The notes under the pieces were generated by a model, which worked only from the letters and a program-made list of their open reading frames with translations, had not been told where the DNA came from and did no database searches. Shown here piece after piece: positions 15,645 to 25,264 of a stretch of DNA of 33,712 nt. The stretch lies in assembly GCA_964579305.1 (NCBI GenBank), contig CAZOGY010000022.1, forward strand, positions 1 to 33,712, read 5' to 3'. Source of the stretch: JBCBWG01 sp964579305 (GTDB taxonomy: Bacteria > Pseudomonadota > Alphaproteobacteria > Rhizobiales > Hyphomicrobiaceae). A program made the translations under genes and the position numbers. Position 1 is the first letter of the stretch, and each line of letters opens with the position of its first letter.

Positions 15645-17471
15645 TCAGGCCGTGGTCGACGTACCGGCGCTGGCGGTGTTGCCAGCCGGCGTGTCTGAAG
15701 CCGGACCTTCGTTACGTTTTTTGACCTCGTTGAACACTGCCAGCAGCGGGGTCATGCCCTCCGTATCGGTCAACACAAAGATCTCCACATCGGCGCGCGC
15801 TCGATCCGTCCATCCAGCGCTCTGGAGGGCCGTTTCGGCCTTGGAGAACAAGCCATGGTTGCGATAAGGCGCATTATCGATTTTCGCCTGGAGCCGCTTT
15901 CTCTCGTCTTCGGAAGTGGCATCCGACAGTTCCCTGCGCACCTCACTCAGGTCGGTCGTCGACTTTAACCGCTCCTCAGCGCGCAAGACCTCCAGTTCCG
16001 AGCGCCAGCGCCCACCAAACCATTGTCGCGGGTACGGCCAGCGCACCACCCGCAGGTCATCAAGAACGCCCGAAAGCTTATTCAGCGCGAGGGCCTTTTC
16101 CCGTTCCACCGGCTCCGATAATTCACATTGCGCGAGGTTCGGTATGACGAAATACGATTTCTTCCTGTGGTGTATCAGGTGTTTTCGTATCCACTCGACG
16201 TCAATGCCCAGCTTGGGGTCCGCCTTGACCTCATCGAGGCGATTGACCTGCGCCATCGCCCGATCGATCGCGTCCTTGATCTGCTGCTGCGCTTCGGAGC
16301 GGATTTCATGTTTTGGCGGCGGCGGCGGGTTGAAGGCCGTCAGTGCAAACAGGCCCAGGTCGACGCCGATGGTCGCCAACAACGCGATCAGATCGCGCCC
16401 CGTCAGCGGCTCACCCTCAAGCGTGCCGTCATCGCCCTCGCCAAACAGGCTCGCAATGGCGTGGCCGATGTTCGTCCAGAGGTTTTTGACGGCGTTGGCG
16501 ACACCGGCGGGGCCTTCATTGAACGTGGCTTGCCGCAAGTTCAAATTGGCCTCTTGCGAGGCTTGCAACGCCGCTTGTCGCAGTCGTTGCGCCAGCGTGG
16601 GATCGTAACAGGCAAATCCAGGTTCGCCTGGTTGGACCGAGACGGTATCGGCAAGCGCGTTCATCTCAGACGCTGTTGATTTGCCAAGTTCATTGGAACG
16701 ATTGGCAATACTGCGCGCCGTCGAGCGGATCGATTGCGCCCGCGCTTCAAATTGGCTTTGCCGGTCAGCGAGGCTTTGGCCGCTGACCGTCTGGATTGCG
16801 TTTTGCCGCAATTCCTCAAGCGATGTCTGGACCGGCGCGATCCAATTGTCCTGAATGCTGGTGCGCAATGAGGAAACGGCATCGCGAACGCTGCGGCGTG
16901 CATTGTAGAGCGGACCCCGTCCTGCGCCGGATGAAATCCCGCAGGATCCGCCGCTGGCCTCTTCGCGTGCCATTTGCGAGTTCGACCAGGACACCACGTT
17001 GTCGAGTTGGACTTTCACGGCATCCAGCCGTGCCACAACGGCATTGGAGGCATCACGCGCATCTTCCTGCAGCGCCGCCATCGATGTGCGCGTTGCCTCT
17101 TGGCCGGCAATCAAGCTCCACCAGAAGCCGTACCCAAACCCGATCGACCAGAGCGCGAGGAAGAAATAGAGCGGCATCATTATGATACGCTGGCGCAGTT
17201 CCCGCTCTTCGCCAAAGGCTTCGCGCAGCGAGATCCACATAAGCAGCGACAGGGCGACGACGATGGCGATGATAATCGCGTCGTTGGTAATCGGAATGCC
17301 GCCGATTGATTTGCCAACGCTGTCGGAGCCTGAGCCTTGCGCCCCGACGATGAAGTCGGTCATGCCGCTCCAAGTGGCGAACCCCGAGATCACCAGCAGC
17401 ATCAAAGATGCGGTGCCAATGATGAAATTCCGGCCGAACAGATACGACCGCACCCGGCTAAACCAGCCCAT
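15645..17471 (-). CDS. Large integral membrane protein with periplasmic helical region, function unknown
   Basis: From the ATG at 17471 this is 608 residues (a TTG at 17489 is possible). Three hydrophobic segments lie near residues 16-36, 64-82 and 98-122. A helical, Gln/Ser/Arg-rich region of about 235 residues follows, probably periplasmic, with isolated Cys177 and Cys288. A fourth segment sits at about 360-380, followed by a Pro run (NPPPPPKHEI) and a charged, likely cytoplasmic region of about 220 residues containing coiled-coil stretches. The tail is Thr/Ala/Ser-rich. I do not recognise a family; the layout (three helices, long helical loop, one helix, long soluble tail) suggests a sensor, scaffold or transport accessory. 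A secreted-protein gene lies 215 bases upstream on the same strand. Confidence 0.75.
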   Translation of the reverse strand: MGWFSRVRSYLFGRNFIIGTASLMLLVISGFATWSGMTDFIVGAQGSGSDSVGKSIGGIPITNDAIIIAIVVALSLLMWISLREAFGEERELRQRIIMMPLYFFLALWSIGFGYGFWWSLIAGQEATRTSMAALQEDARDASNAVVARLDAVKVQLDNVVSWSNSQMAREEASGGSCGISSGAGRGPLYNARRSVRDAVSSLRTSIQDNWIAPVQTSLEELRQNAIQTVSGQSLADRQSQFEARAQSIRSTARSIANRSNELGKSTASEMNALADTVSVQPGEPGFACYDPTLAQRLRQAALQASQEANLNLRQATFNEGPAGVANAVKNLWTNIGHAIASLFGEGDDGTLEGEPLTGRDLIALLATIGVDLGLFALTAFNPPPPPKHEIRSEAQQQIKDAIDRAMAQVNRLDEVKADPKLGIDVEWIRKHLIHHRKKSYFVIPNLAQCELSEPVEREKALALNKLSGVLDDLRVVRWPYPRQWFGGRWRSELEVLRAEERLKSTTDLSEVRRELSDATSEDERKRLQAKIDNAPYRNHGLFSKAETALQSAGWTDRARADVEIFVLTDTEGMTPLLAVFNEVKKRNEGPASDTPAGNTASAGTSTTA

Positions 17472-17685
17472 CGCGCCACGCCCCCACAAACCATCAACTC
17501 AACGAATGGCCAAACCGGCCGCCAACAGCCGCTTACATCAAAAGCCAAGGTCTGTCGCCAGCTGCCGAAGCGCAACATTGTCAACGGGCGCAATCAGAGT
17601 GAACGGCGTGGCGGGACAGCCGCGATCAACCGGCCGCGCCGCGCAGAACGCGTGGGCGGGAGCGCGCACACCATCTGCGGTTCGA

Positions 17686-18519
17686 TTATCTATTCAAAAA
17701 GCGTAGATCCCAGGCAAGCTTTTGCCGACCACGACCCTGACAATCCGCCCGCAGCGATGTCACCGTGGCGGCAAGATCAAACGCGACCTGACTACGTGCG
17801 ATTGTGCCGGTGGCAGGAACGGCTTGGACACCACAATTGGCGTGGCGCACGAACAGCGTCCCAGTCATGGTCAATCCAGCCCTCGCGCCGACAAACAAGA
17901 CATCTCCTGATCGGTATCCGCGTTCGGCCAGATCCCCGTCAGCCGTTTCGATAACCAAGCGACGCGCCGCTCCGTGCGACCACAACCGGACCTGGGATTG
18001 GCCAAGCCGCCAGAGGCTCGATTTGCGCTTGTCGGCCGGCAGCGCTTCGTCAAAATCGATGCTCCGGTCATTGCGACTGCGGTTGGCAATATCAGCGGAC
18101 CAATCGCGCGAAACCTCTTCACGGTCGCACGCGGCATCGGCCGGCAATCCACTGGCCGCCAGTTCGCACAGTGCGGTGCGCACGAAATCTTCGCCATTGA
18201 TTTTGAAGACAAGCAAATAGGCTTCAAACGAATTCGCATACCGTTTGCCGCGGCGCGGTCCACTGGTCACGACGCAAACGCTTTCGCGCGATGTCAGCGG
18301 GACGCGCTTTAAAACCCGGTGCGGAACGTTCTGTGGTGCGCGCGATGCGTCCGGTTCGAACGCCGGATTGCGGGTCAGTTGCCCATCGTTGAAAAGATAG
18401 GCCCCATCGGCGGTGGCGCAGCTATGCGCGAAATCGCCAGCCTTCGCCGCGCTCATCGCCACGATCAAGCTGACGACGGCCAATCCACAATGCAGCCCAA
18501 TCCGTCGCCAGTTCAACAT
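17686..18519 (-). CDS. Secreted protein of unknown function
   Basis: This 277-residue protein has a Sec signal peptide (LHCGLAVVSLIVAMSAAKAG, cleavage near residue 27). The mature part has about seven Cys and mixed beta-rich composition, with segments such as GDFAHSCATADGAYLFNDGQ, LTSRESVCVVTSGPRRGKRY, and a C-terminal half with GTLFVRHANCGVQAVPATG. I do not recognise a domain. It is divergent from the thiolase gene and points toward the 608-residue membrane protein gene, which follows after 214 bases, so a functional link between these two envelope proteins is possible. Periplasmic location is inferred from the signal peptide. Confidence 0.7.
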   Translation of the reverse strand: MLNWRRIGLHCGLAVVSLIVAMSAAKAGDFAHSCATADGAYLFNDGQLTRNPAFEPDASRAPQNVPHRVLKRVPLTSRESVCVVTSGPRRGKRYANSFEAYLLVFKINGEDFVRTALCELAASGLPADAACDREEVSRDWSADIANRSRNDRSIDFDEALPADKRKSSLWRLGQSQVRLWSHGAARRLVIETADGDLAERGYRSGDVLFVGARAGLTMTGTLFVRHANCGVQAVPATGTIARSQVAFDLAATVTSLRADCQGRGRQKLAWDLRFLNR

Positions 18520-18660
18520 CGTGCTTGATCCACTCTTGAAATGATGAAGTTTCGATCGCGCGTTGGCATGTCGTCCCCCGCAGCTTCGGCGATTGTGATA
18601 GCGCGCTTGAGCCCGTAACGTCGCCTACCAAATCAGGCCCTCGAGCATGGGAGTAGAGCG

Positions 18661-19851
<1,191 letters not shown>

Positions 19852-19887
19852 TGCAGGCTGGATCGCAGCAGCCGCCCATCGGGCCGC

Positions 19888-20060
19888 TTTAATGTATGTC
19901 GCATCCAATCGGATTCACGCCCCAAGGCCGCAAAGTGGCCCGGGCGGTCGATGTTCGTGTTCGAAACATCGACACGAAAACGGCCCGCACCCGCGGAGGG
20001 CCAACGGTCCGTGAGCGCATAGAGCTAAAGCGAGGCGCATTTCATGCGACAGGCTTTAGA
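19888..20060 (+). repeat. Dispersed hairpin repeat, full-length copy B (173 bp)
   Basis: The left end TTTAATGTATGTCGCATCC and the right end ATGCGACAGGCTTTAGA are imperfect inverted repeats sharing TGTCGCAT/ATGCGACA. Internal parts are a GGCCGC-AAA hairpin, a block at 19948-19978 with two interlocked stems, and a right-end hairpin CTAAAGC/GCTTTAG. Copies A, C and D elsewhere in the window match it. It has no coding capacity of note, and its right end supplies the stop codon of dctM on the other strand. Confidence 0.9.
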
Positions 20061-22722
20061 AGCTCAAGCTGATATCGCGGTGGTTGGACTGGCACGCAGC
20101 CACCGACAGCGCGACGTCCCTCGGCAAACGCGGCTGTTTGCGCAGGCCAATGGTATCGCGGATCGCCGTTTCATAGCGCAGCACGGCCGGCTTCAACGCC
20201 GCCGCCGCCGCGCGCCGCCATTCCAAGTCCTTATCCAGTTCGGCGATGGCCTCCTGCACGTCGGATTTCGCCTGCGCCCGATCACCATTTCGACCGCGAG
20301 CAATCCGCCGCATAATGCGACGCGCACTGTTCACGGGACTGCGCACGTCATTGGCGTTCTCAACGTCACCGATTGCACTGCGCAATTCAGTCAGCTCATC
20401 TTCGAGCTCGTTCGGCGTTTTCGCATCGAATGTCGATAACACGGCCTCAAGGCGCGGCCGCAAGGCTTCCAGCGCAGCGACGCCGTTGAGTGTGGCCAAC
20501 AATTCGACAACCGGTTCGTACGCCTGATCTGTCGTGCGCCGATACTGGCGCCGTGCGTCGCTTTCCGCTTTCTGCAAAGCGACAAAAGCGTCGTGCCGGC
20601 TCTCCCAGTCCGCTGGGATCTGTTGCGTGAGGGCGGCCGCCTCCGCCTTGTGCTCTTCGATCTCGCGAGTGATGCGCGTGCGGTCGTCGGCATCCTGTCC
20701 CGCCGTGCGCCGCAGGTCCGTTTCCAAGGTGCGGATCTCCGCTTCATGCCGGCGGATAGCCTGCTGCAATGCCCGCACCTGGGTATGCAGCGGCTGATAG
20801 GCTGGCGTCGCGGCATCAACGGCTGCCGCAGCGGCCCGAACGGCATCAACGCGCGCGGCCACGGATTGGGCCTGTTCCACCCCGCGCCCGAAATCACGCT
20901 GGAGGTTGCGTGGCAGGCTCGACAGGTCGAGCGCGCCTGCCCGGTCGACCGCGGCCTTCAGCGTAGCGCCGTTCTGCGCGTACTGCTCAAACGTGTAGGT
21001 CTCGATGCACTGCTGCAAGCGTGGGTTGGATGGCGGCGGCGCCGTCTCACCGGTGAGCGACAATCGGGTAGGCAGATAATTCACGAGAGGTGGCAGGGCG
21101 CCGACGATCATGAGCGCGACGAGCTGCAGCGAAATAAACGGCACAACCCCCTTATACATGTTCAGTGTCGTGACACTCGAAGGTGCGACCCCTCGCAAAT
21201 AGAACAGTGCAAAGCCGAACGGTGGTGTCAGGAACGAGGTTTGAATATTCAGACCGATCATCACGCCGAGCCAGACCGCTGTGATATTCGCACCAGGGTC
21301 CATCAGCAGAATCGGGGCGACGATTGGCACCACGACCACCGCAATCTCGATGAAGTCGAGGAAAAAGCCGAGCAGGAAGATCACCGCCATCACGATGATG
21401 AACTGCGCCCAGAACCCGCCAGGCAGGTTTGTCAGGAACTCCTTGACCAGTTCCTCGCCACCGAAGCCCCGGAATGCAGCCGTGAGCATGGCAGCGCCAA
21501 GCAGAATGATGAACACCAGCGACGTTGTTTTCGCCGTGTCGATCGTCACCTGCCGCAGCGTGTCATCGATCACGTAGGTGCGCCAGCCGCTCCAGATCAG
21601 GGCGATCGTGAACACGGCTACGGCAATCGATGCCAGTGTGACGCCAAGTTGGTCCTGCGCCGTCTCAATCGATCGGACGTTCACGTCAAACAGCGCCAGA
21701 ATGATGAAGATCGCAATCAGTGACGCAAGCGCCATGGCGGCAGGAATGAACGCACCAGGCTGCCCCTCGCGCAGCCTGTAACCGGCCATGATCATTGCGC
21801 CGACAGCACCGATCGCGCCGGCCTGGTTCACGGTCGCGACACCGGCAATGATCGATCCCAGCACCACGAAAATCAGGGTGAGGGGCGGGACGAGAATGAT
21901 GAAGACGCGGCCCCAGAATGCAACGTCCATTTTACCTTCGAATGGCACCGCCGGCGCCGACTTCGGCCGAAGCAGCGCCAACGCGAAAATATACGCCATG
22001 TAGAGCCCGACCAGGATCAGGCCGGGAACCAGTGCACCAAGGAACATGTCGCCGGCGCTTGTGGACACGACGCCGAACTCCGACGGCATCGTGATGCTGC
22101 CGGTGGCCGCTTTGTGGAGCGCCTTGCGGGCGGTATCCGCCTGGTCGACGGCACTGGCTAATTGGTCGGCCAGAATGATCAGCACGATCGATGGCGGAAT
22201 GATTTGGCCCAATGTGCCCGAGGCCGCGATCGTCCCGGTCGCCAGCGATTGGGAATAGTTGTTGCGCAGCATCGCCGGCAGCGAGATCAGGCCCATTGCG
22301 ACGACGGTCGCGCCAAGAATGCCGGTTGTTGCCGCCAAAAGGGCACCAACAAAGACAACTGAGATCCCAAGGCCGCCCGGCACCGGGCCGAACAATTGCG
22401 CCATCGTCACCAAGAGATCTTCGGCGATCTTTGAGCGCTGCAGCATGATGCCCATGAACACGAACAGCGGGATCGCGATCAGGGTGTCGCGTTCGACCTC
22501 CCAATAGACGCCCCTGAAGTTCGTGACACCCGCCGTCAACCATTCAACTGGCCCCCCGCTTGCGAAAAAGGCGGAGACATCGCCAGCGAATATGAACCCG
22601 CTTACCGCAGCAAGTGCGATCGAAATGATCGCCGCGCCGGGCAGCGCGAAGGCCACCGGAAAACCGGAGGCCAGCGCTGCAGCCATGATCACGATGAGTA
22701 CGGCGAGAAAGAAGAGTTCCAT
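20056..22722 (-). CDS. dctM: TRAP transporter large permease DctM with long C-terminal coiled-coil extension
   Basis: This 888-residue protein is the 12-helix-type ion-coupled permease of a TRAP transporter. Residues 1-550 match the DctM core: IPLFVFMGIML, GGLGISVVFVGALLAATTG, ASGTLGQIIPPSIVLIILAD, ATVNQAGAIGA, FFLDFIEIAVVVVPIVAPIL, and LGVMIGLNIQTSFLTPPFGF. Residues about 556-888 form an extra soluble, Ala/Arg/Glu-rich region with strong coiled-coil character (for example RALQQAIRRHEAEIRTLETD). Ordinary DctM proteins are near 430 residues. The stop TAA is inside the right end of repeat B. It follows dctQ by 110 bases on the same strand. With a TakP-like binding protein, the substrate is probably a 2-oxo acid or related carboxylate. 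The start lacks a clear ribosome site. Confidence 0.9.
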   Translation of the reverse strand: MELFFLAVLIVIMAAALASGFPVAFALPGAAIISIALAAVSGFIFAGDVSAFFASGGPVEWLTAGVTNFRGVYWEVERDTLIAIPLFVFMGIMLQRSKIAEDLLVTMAQLFGPVPGGLGISVVFVGALLAATTGILGATVVAMGLISLPAMLRNNYSQSLATGTIAASGTLGQIIPPSIVLIILADQLASAVDQADTARKALHKAATGSITMPSEFGVVSTSAGDMFLGALVPGLILVGLYMAYIFALALLRPKSAPAVPFEGKMDVAFWGRVFIILVPPLTLIFVVLGSIIAGVATVNQAGAIGAVGAMIMAGYRLREGQPGAFIPAAMALASLIAIFIILALFDVNVRSIETAQDQLGVTLASIAVAVFTIALIWSGWRTYVIDDTLRQVTIDTAKTTSLVFIILLGAAMLTAAFRGFGGEELVKEFLTNLPGGFWAQFIIVMAVIFLLGFFLDFIEIAVVVVPIVAPILLMDPGANITAVWLGVMIGLNIQTSFLTPPFGFALFYLRGVAPSSVTTLNMYKGVVPFISLQLVALMIVGALPPLVNYLPTRLSLTGETAPPPSNPRLQQCIETYTFEQYAQNGATLKAAVDRAGALDLSSLPRNLQRDFGRGVEQAQSVAARVDAVRAAAAAVDAATPAYQPLHTQVRALQQAIRRHEAEIRTLETDLRRTAGQDADDRTRITREIEEHKAEAAALTQQIPADWESRHDAFVALQKAESDARRQYRRTTDQAYEPVVELLATLNGVAALEALRPRLEAVLSTFDAKTPNELEDELTELRSAIGDVENANDVRSPVNSARRIMRRIARGRNGDRAQAKSDVQEAIAELDKDLEWRRAAAAALKPAVLRYETAIRDTIGLRKQPRLPRDVALSVAACQSNHRDISLSF

Positions 22723-22832
22723 GGGGCGCTGGCTCGGCTTCTGGATGGGCGGGCGCTGAGGTCGTGTTGGTCAGTGTCAATGTGCGATCGTTGGCGCGCT
22801 CAGGTCTGCGGTCGCTGTTGACTGGCAAGCGG

Positions 22833-23804
22833 TCAATGCATGGCGTCGTGGGTTGGATCGTGCCCGCCCGGCTCGCCGTGGATATCGGCAACCGCGCTCA
22901 ACACGTAGCCGGCGAACTGGATCAGCATGGACGCAGCAAACACGCCCAGAAAGCCCGCCATGAGGTATTTCACGTACATCCCGAAGCCCGACTGCGAGAC
23001 CTCAAAGCTCAGCAGCGGACCGATGATCACGCTCGCCTTGGTCCAGGTCCCCAGGCTCAAGATGGCCACCGACAGCGCAATGCCCATGAACAACGAGCCG
23101 ATCAAGTTCACGTAGCCGCGGGTCTTTTGCTGCATCGAGGCATAAAACACGTCAACGCGCACATGCCCCTCTTCGGTCAGTGTGTACGCGCTCGCAAACA
23201 GGAACAGCGCCGCATACCAGAACCGCACCAGGTCGCCCTGGAACGCCTGTTCATAGGAAAACACAAACCGGGAGATCACGATCGCAAGTTCGGCGATCAC
23301 AACCAGAAGCGCCAGCCAGATAAAGCCGAGACCACGGGTCAGCATCGCGATGACGATGGACGCGGCGATCAGCGGAAGGTGCACATAGGGGCCGCGGAAC
23401 CGCGATCGGCCGAGATCTTGCGCCAATTGCTCGCCGACCAGACTACTCAATAGGTCTTCCACGCGCAGGAACGAGATCGCCGCGTCGGCCAGCCCGACAA
23501 GCAGCACGGCCCAGAATGCCGCTCGGATCACGAACGTCACAATGGCAGTGACCTGCTCCGCGTCGGTCCGCAAAGGTCGCCCATCGACAGAACGCGCATA
23601 GACAAACGCCAGTGCAAGCAGAACGCCGTAGCCAGCCATCTGCCCAAAGGCGCCATAGGACGGCGCGTCGGCGAACAGGCCCGCAAAGCCGGGAACGCCG
23701 AAACCGAAAGTGAGCACCGAACTGATCAGAAAGCCGAACGTCGCAGCAACGACGAACCAGGCGATCGTTCGGGTCAGGAGGGCTTGAGACGCTTCACGGG
23801 CCAA
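22833..23804 (-). CDS. dctQ: TRAP transporter small permease DctQ, N-terminally extended
   Basis: This is a 323-residue membrane protein. Three extra hydrophobic segments (about residues 10-35, 52-70 and 85-110) precede the DctQ domain, which contains FSYEQAFQGDLVRFWYAALF with LFASAYTLTEEGHVRVDVFY, then GYVNLIGSLFMGIAL. The EGHVRVD-type signature is characteristic of the small subunit, usually near 160-200 residues. The likely start is TTG at 23804: GGAGC lies 8 bases upstream and an in-frame TGA lies 18 bases upstream, so no longer form exists; the next Met is over 50 residues in. It lies between dctP (across the scaffold gap) and dctM. Confidence 0.87.
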   Translation of the reverse strand: MAREASQALLTRTIAWFVVAATFGFLISSVLTFGFGVPGFAGLFADAPSYGAFGQMAGYGVLLALAFVYARSVDGRPLRTDAEQVTAIVTFVIRAAFWAVLLVGLADAAISFLRVEDLLSSLVGEQLAQDLGRSRFRGPYVHLPLIAASIVIAMLTRGLGFIWLALLVVIAELAIVISRFVFSYEQAFQGDLVRFWYAALFLFASAYTLTEEGHVRVDVFYASMQQKTRGYVNLIGSLFMGIALSVAILSLGTWTKASVIIGPLLSFEVSQSGFGMYVKYLMAGFLGVFAASMLIQFAGYVLSAVADIHGEPGGHDPTHDAMH

Positions 23805-23951
23805 ACCGTCAGCTCCAGGTCACAAAGATGATCATCACAAGCAAAGTACACAGCTCGTCTCGATAGCGTGGGGCAACACGGGCTGGTCCGACTTTGCCGA
23901 ACAACCGCAAGCGTGCGCGGTCAAGTTGGGACAACCAAGCGCATGTCAGCA

Positions 23952-24051
23952 NNNNNNNNNNNNNNNNNNNNNNNNNNNNNNNNNNNNNNNNNNNNNNNNN
24001 NNNNNNNNNNNNNNNNNNNNNNNNNNNNNNNNNNNNNNNNNNNNNNNNNNN
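23952..24051. other. Scaffold gap (100 N)
   Basis: Exactly 100 N, probably a fixed-size placeholder. It lies between dctP and dctQ and cuts no recognised gene. Confidence 0.98.
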
Positions 24052-24123
24052 AGGCGAGCGATGCGCGCAGCCGCGGCGTCTGCCACGTCTGCGCGCATCG
24101 GGTATGGCGTCGTGTCCGTCGAC

Positions 24124-24159
24124 CAACGGCCAGCAAGGAAACCGGCCGTTGATCAACGG
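24124..24159 (-). terminator. Overlapping hairpins just after dctP
   Basis: CAACGGCC (24124-24131) pairs perfectly with GGCCGTTG (24144-24151). A 14-base perfect palindrome CCGTTGATCAACGG (24146-24159) overlaps it, so the two structures exclude each other. They begin two bases after the dctP stop. No T run follows. Such hairpins between binding-protein and permease genes often reduce read-through or protect the upstream mRNA; that role is inferred. Confidence 0.55.
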
Positions 24160-24160
24160 T

Positions 24161-25264
24161 TTAGATGCCGAGCACGCGGTTCCGCTGCACGGAGTAGGCG
24201 ATGTCGGAGATCTTCATCCAGCCACCGATCTCAGCGCGCGCTGAGAACCAGCTATCGTGGATCTTTTTGGCGAGCGGTGAGTGCTGCTGCACTTCCTCAA
24301 AGACTTCCTGAGCGGCTTCACCGAAGGCGTCGTAGGTGTCTTCGGAGAACTGCTTGAGCTGGACCCCGTGGTCGTTGATCAGGCGCTTGAGGTAAGCACC
24401 GTTGTTGAAGTTCGTCTCGTCCATCTGCAGGCCGTGCTCTTCGTTGGCTGCGGCCGTGATGAGCGCTTGATCCTGCTTGGACAGACCGTCCCACCAGGCT
24501 TTGTTCATGCCAAGTGAAAGGTTTCCGCCCGGCTCGTGCATACCTGGATAGTAGTAGAACTTGGCGGCTTCGTAGAACTTCAAGAAGTAATCGTTATACG
24601 GACCGACCCACTCGGTGGCGTCGATGGCGCCGGACACGAGGTTTTCATAGATCTGCGAACCCGGCAGCGAAACCGGCGAAGCGCCGAGCTTGGCCATGAC
24701 GTCACCGCCGAGGCCCGGGATACGCATTTTCAGACCTTTAAGGTCGTCAGCCGATTCGATCTCTTTGTTGAACCAGCCGCCCATCTGGCAGCCCGTGCAA
24801 CCGGCCACGAGGCACTTGAGACCGAATTCGCCAGCGAGTTCGTCCCACAGCTTCTGGCCGTCGCCAAAGCGCAGCCATGCGGAGCGCTCGGTATAGGTCA
24901 GGCCGAACGGAACCGACGTGAAGAACGCCCAGCCCGGGTGCTTGCCCTTCCAGTAGTAGTCAGCGGCGATGTAGGCTTGTGCGTTGCCCGACGCGACGGC
25001 GTCGAAGCTGTCGAAAGCGCCAACGCGCTCGCCCGACGCGAAGTACTGCGTCGTGATGCGGCCTTCGGTCAGTTCAGTGATGCGTGCAGCCAGGCGCTGT
25101 GCCGAAATGCCGAGGCCTGGGAAGTCACGCGGCCAGGTCGACACGATAACCATGTCTTTTTTGCCCTGGGCGATTGCCGGTTTGGCAAGCCCGGATGCGG
25201 CAACGGCGCCAACACCAGCCGTTGCGGCAACACCGGACTTTTTGAGGAATGAGCGGCGGTCCAC
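24161..25264 (-). CDS. dctP: TRAP transporter substrate-binding protein DctP (TakP-like)
   Basis: This 367-residue periplasmic solute receptor has an N-terminus (DRRSFLKKSG, then AVAASGLAKPAIAQ) that is a twin-arginine type signal. The mature protein resembles Rhodobacter TakP: WPRDFPGLGISAQRLA, YYWKGKHPGWAFFTSVPFGL, GCQMGGWFNKEI, DLKGLKMRIPGLGGDVM, then GAIDATEWVGPYNDYFLKFY and FYYYPGMHEPGG. TakP binds 2-oxo acids such as pyruvate, so a similar carboxylate is the likely ligand. The start is GTG at 25264, with GGGAGGG 5 bases upstream; no Met lies nearby in frame. It heads the minus-strand TRAP operon and is separated from dctQ by a hairpin and a gap. Confidence 0.92.
   Translation of the reverse strand: MDRRSFLKKSGVAATAGVGAVAASGLAKPAIAQGKKDMVIVSTWPRDFPGLGISAQRLAARITELTEGRITTQYFASGERVGAFDSFDAVASGNAQAYIAADYYWKGKHPGWAFFTSVPFGLTYTERSAWLRFGDGQKLWDELAGEFGLKCLVAGCTGCQMGGWFNKEIESADDLKGLKMRIPGLGGDVMAKLGASPVSLPGSQIYENLVSGAIDATEWVGPYNDYFLKFYEAAKFYYYPGMHEPGGNLSLGMNKAWWDGLSKQDQALITAAANEEHGLQMDETNFNNGAYLKRLINDHGVQLKQFSEDTYDAFGEAAQEVFEEVQQHSPLAKKIHDSWFSARAEIGGWMKISDIAYSVQRNRVLGI

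Larger units (their letters stand above)
23805..24160. other. dctP-dctQ intercistronic region with scaffold gap
   Basis: These 356 bases between dctP and dctQ include 100 N at 23952-24051, so the real length is unknown and a small gene could be hidden. On the dctP side there is a strong hairpin; on the dctQ side I see only the ribosome site. Confidence 0.6.

Noticed and set aside
14830..15867. Plus-strand frame of 345 codons opposite pgsA
   Set aside because: The minus strand carries a complete CDP-alcohol phosphotransferase motif; the plus frame has no family likeness.
20593..21723. Plus-strand frame of 376 codons opposite dctM
   Set aside because: Antisense to conserved permease segments; composition is His/Arg/Gln-rich with no domain.
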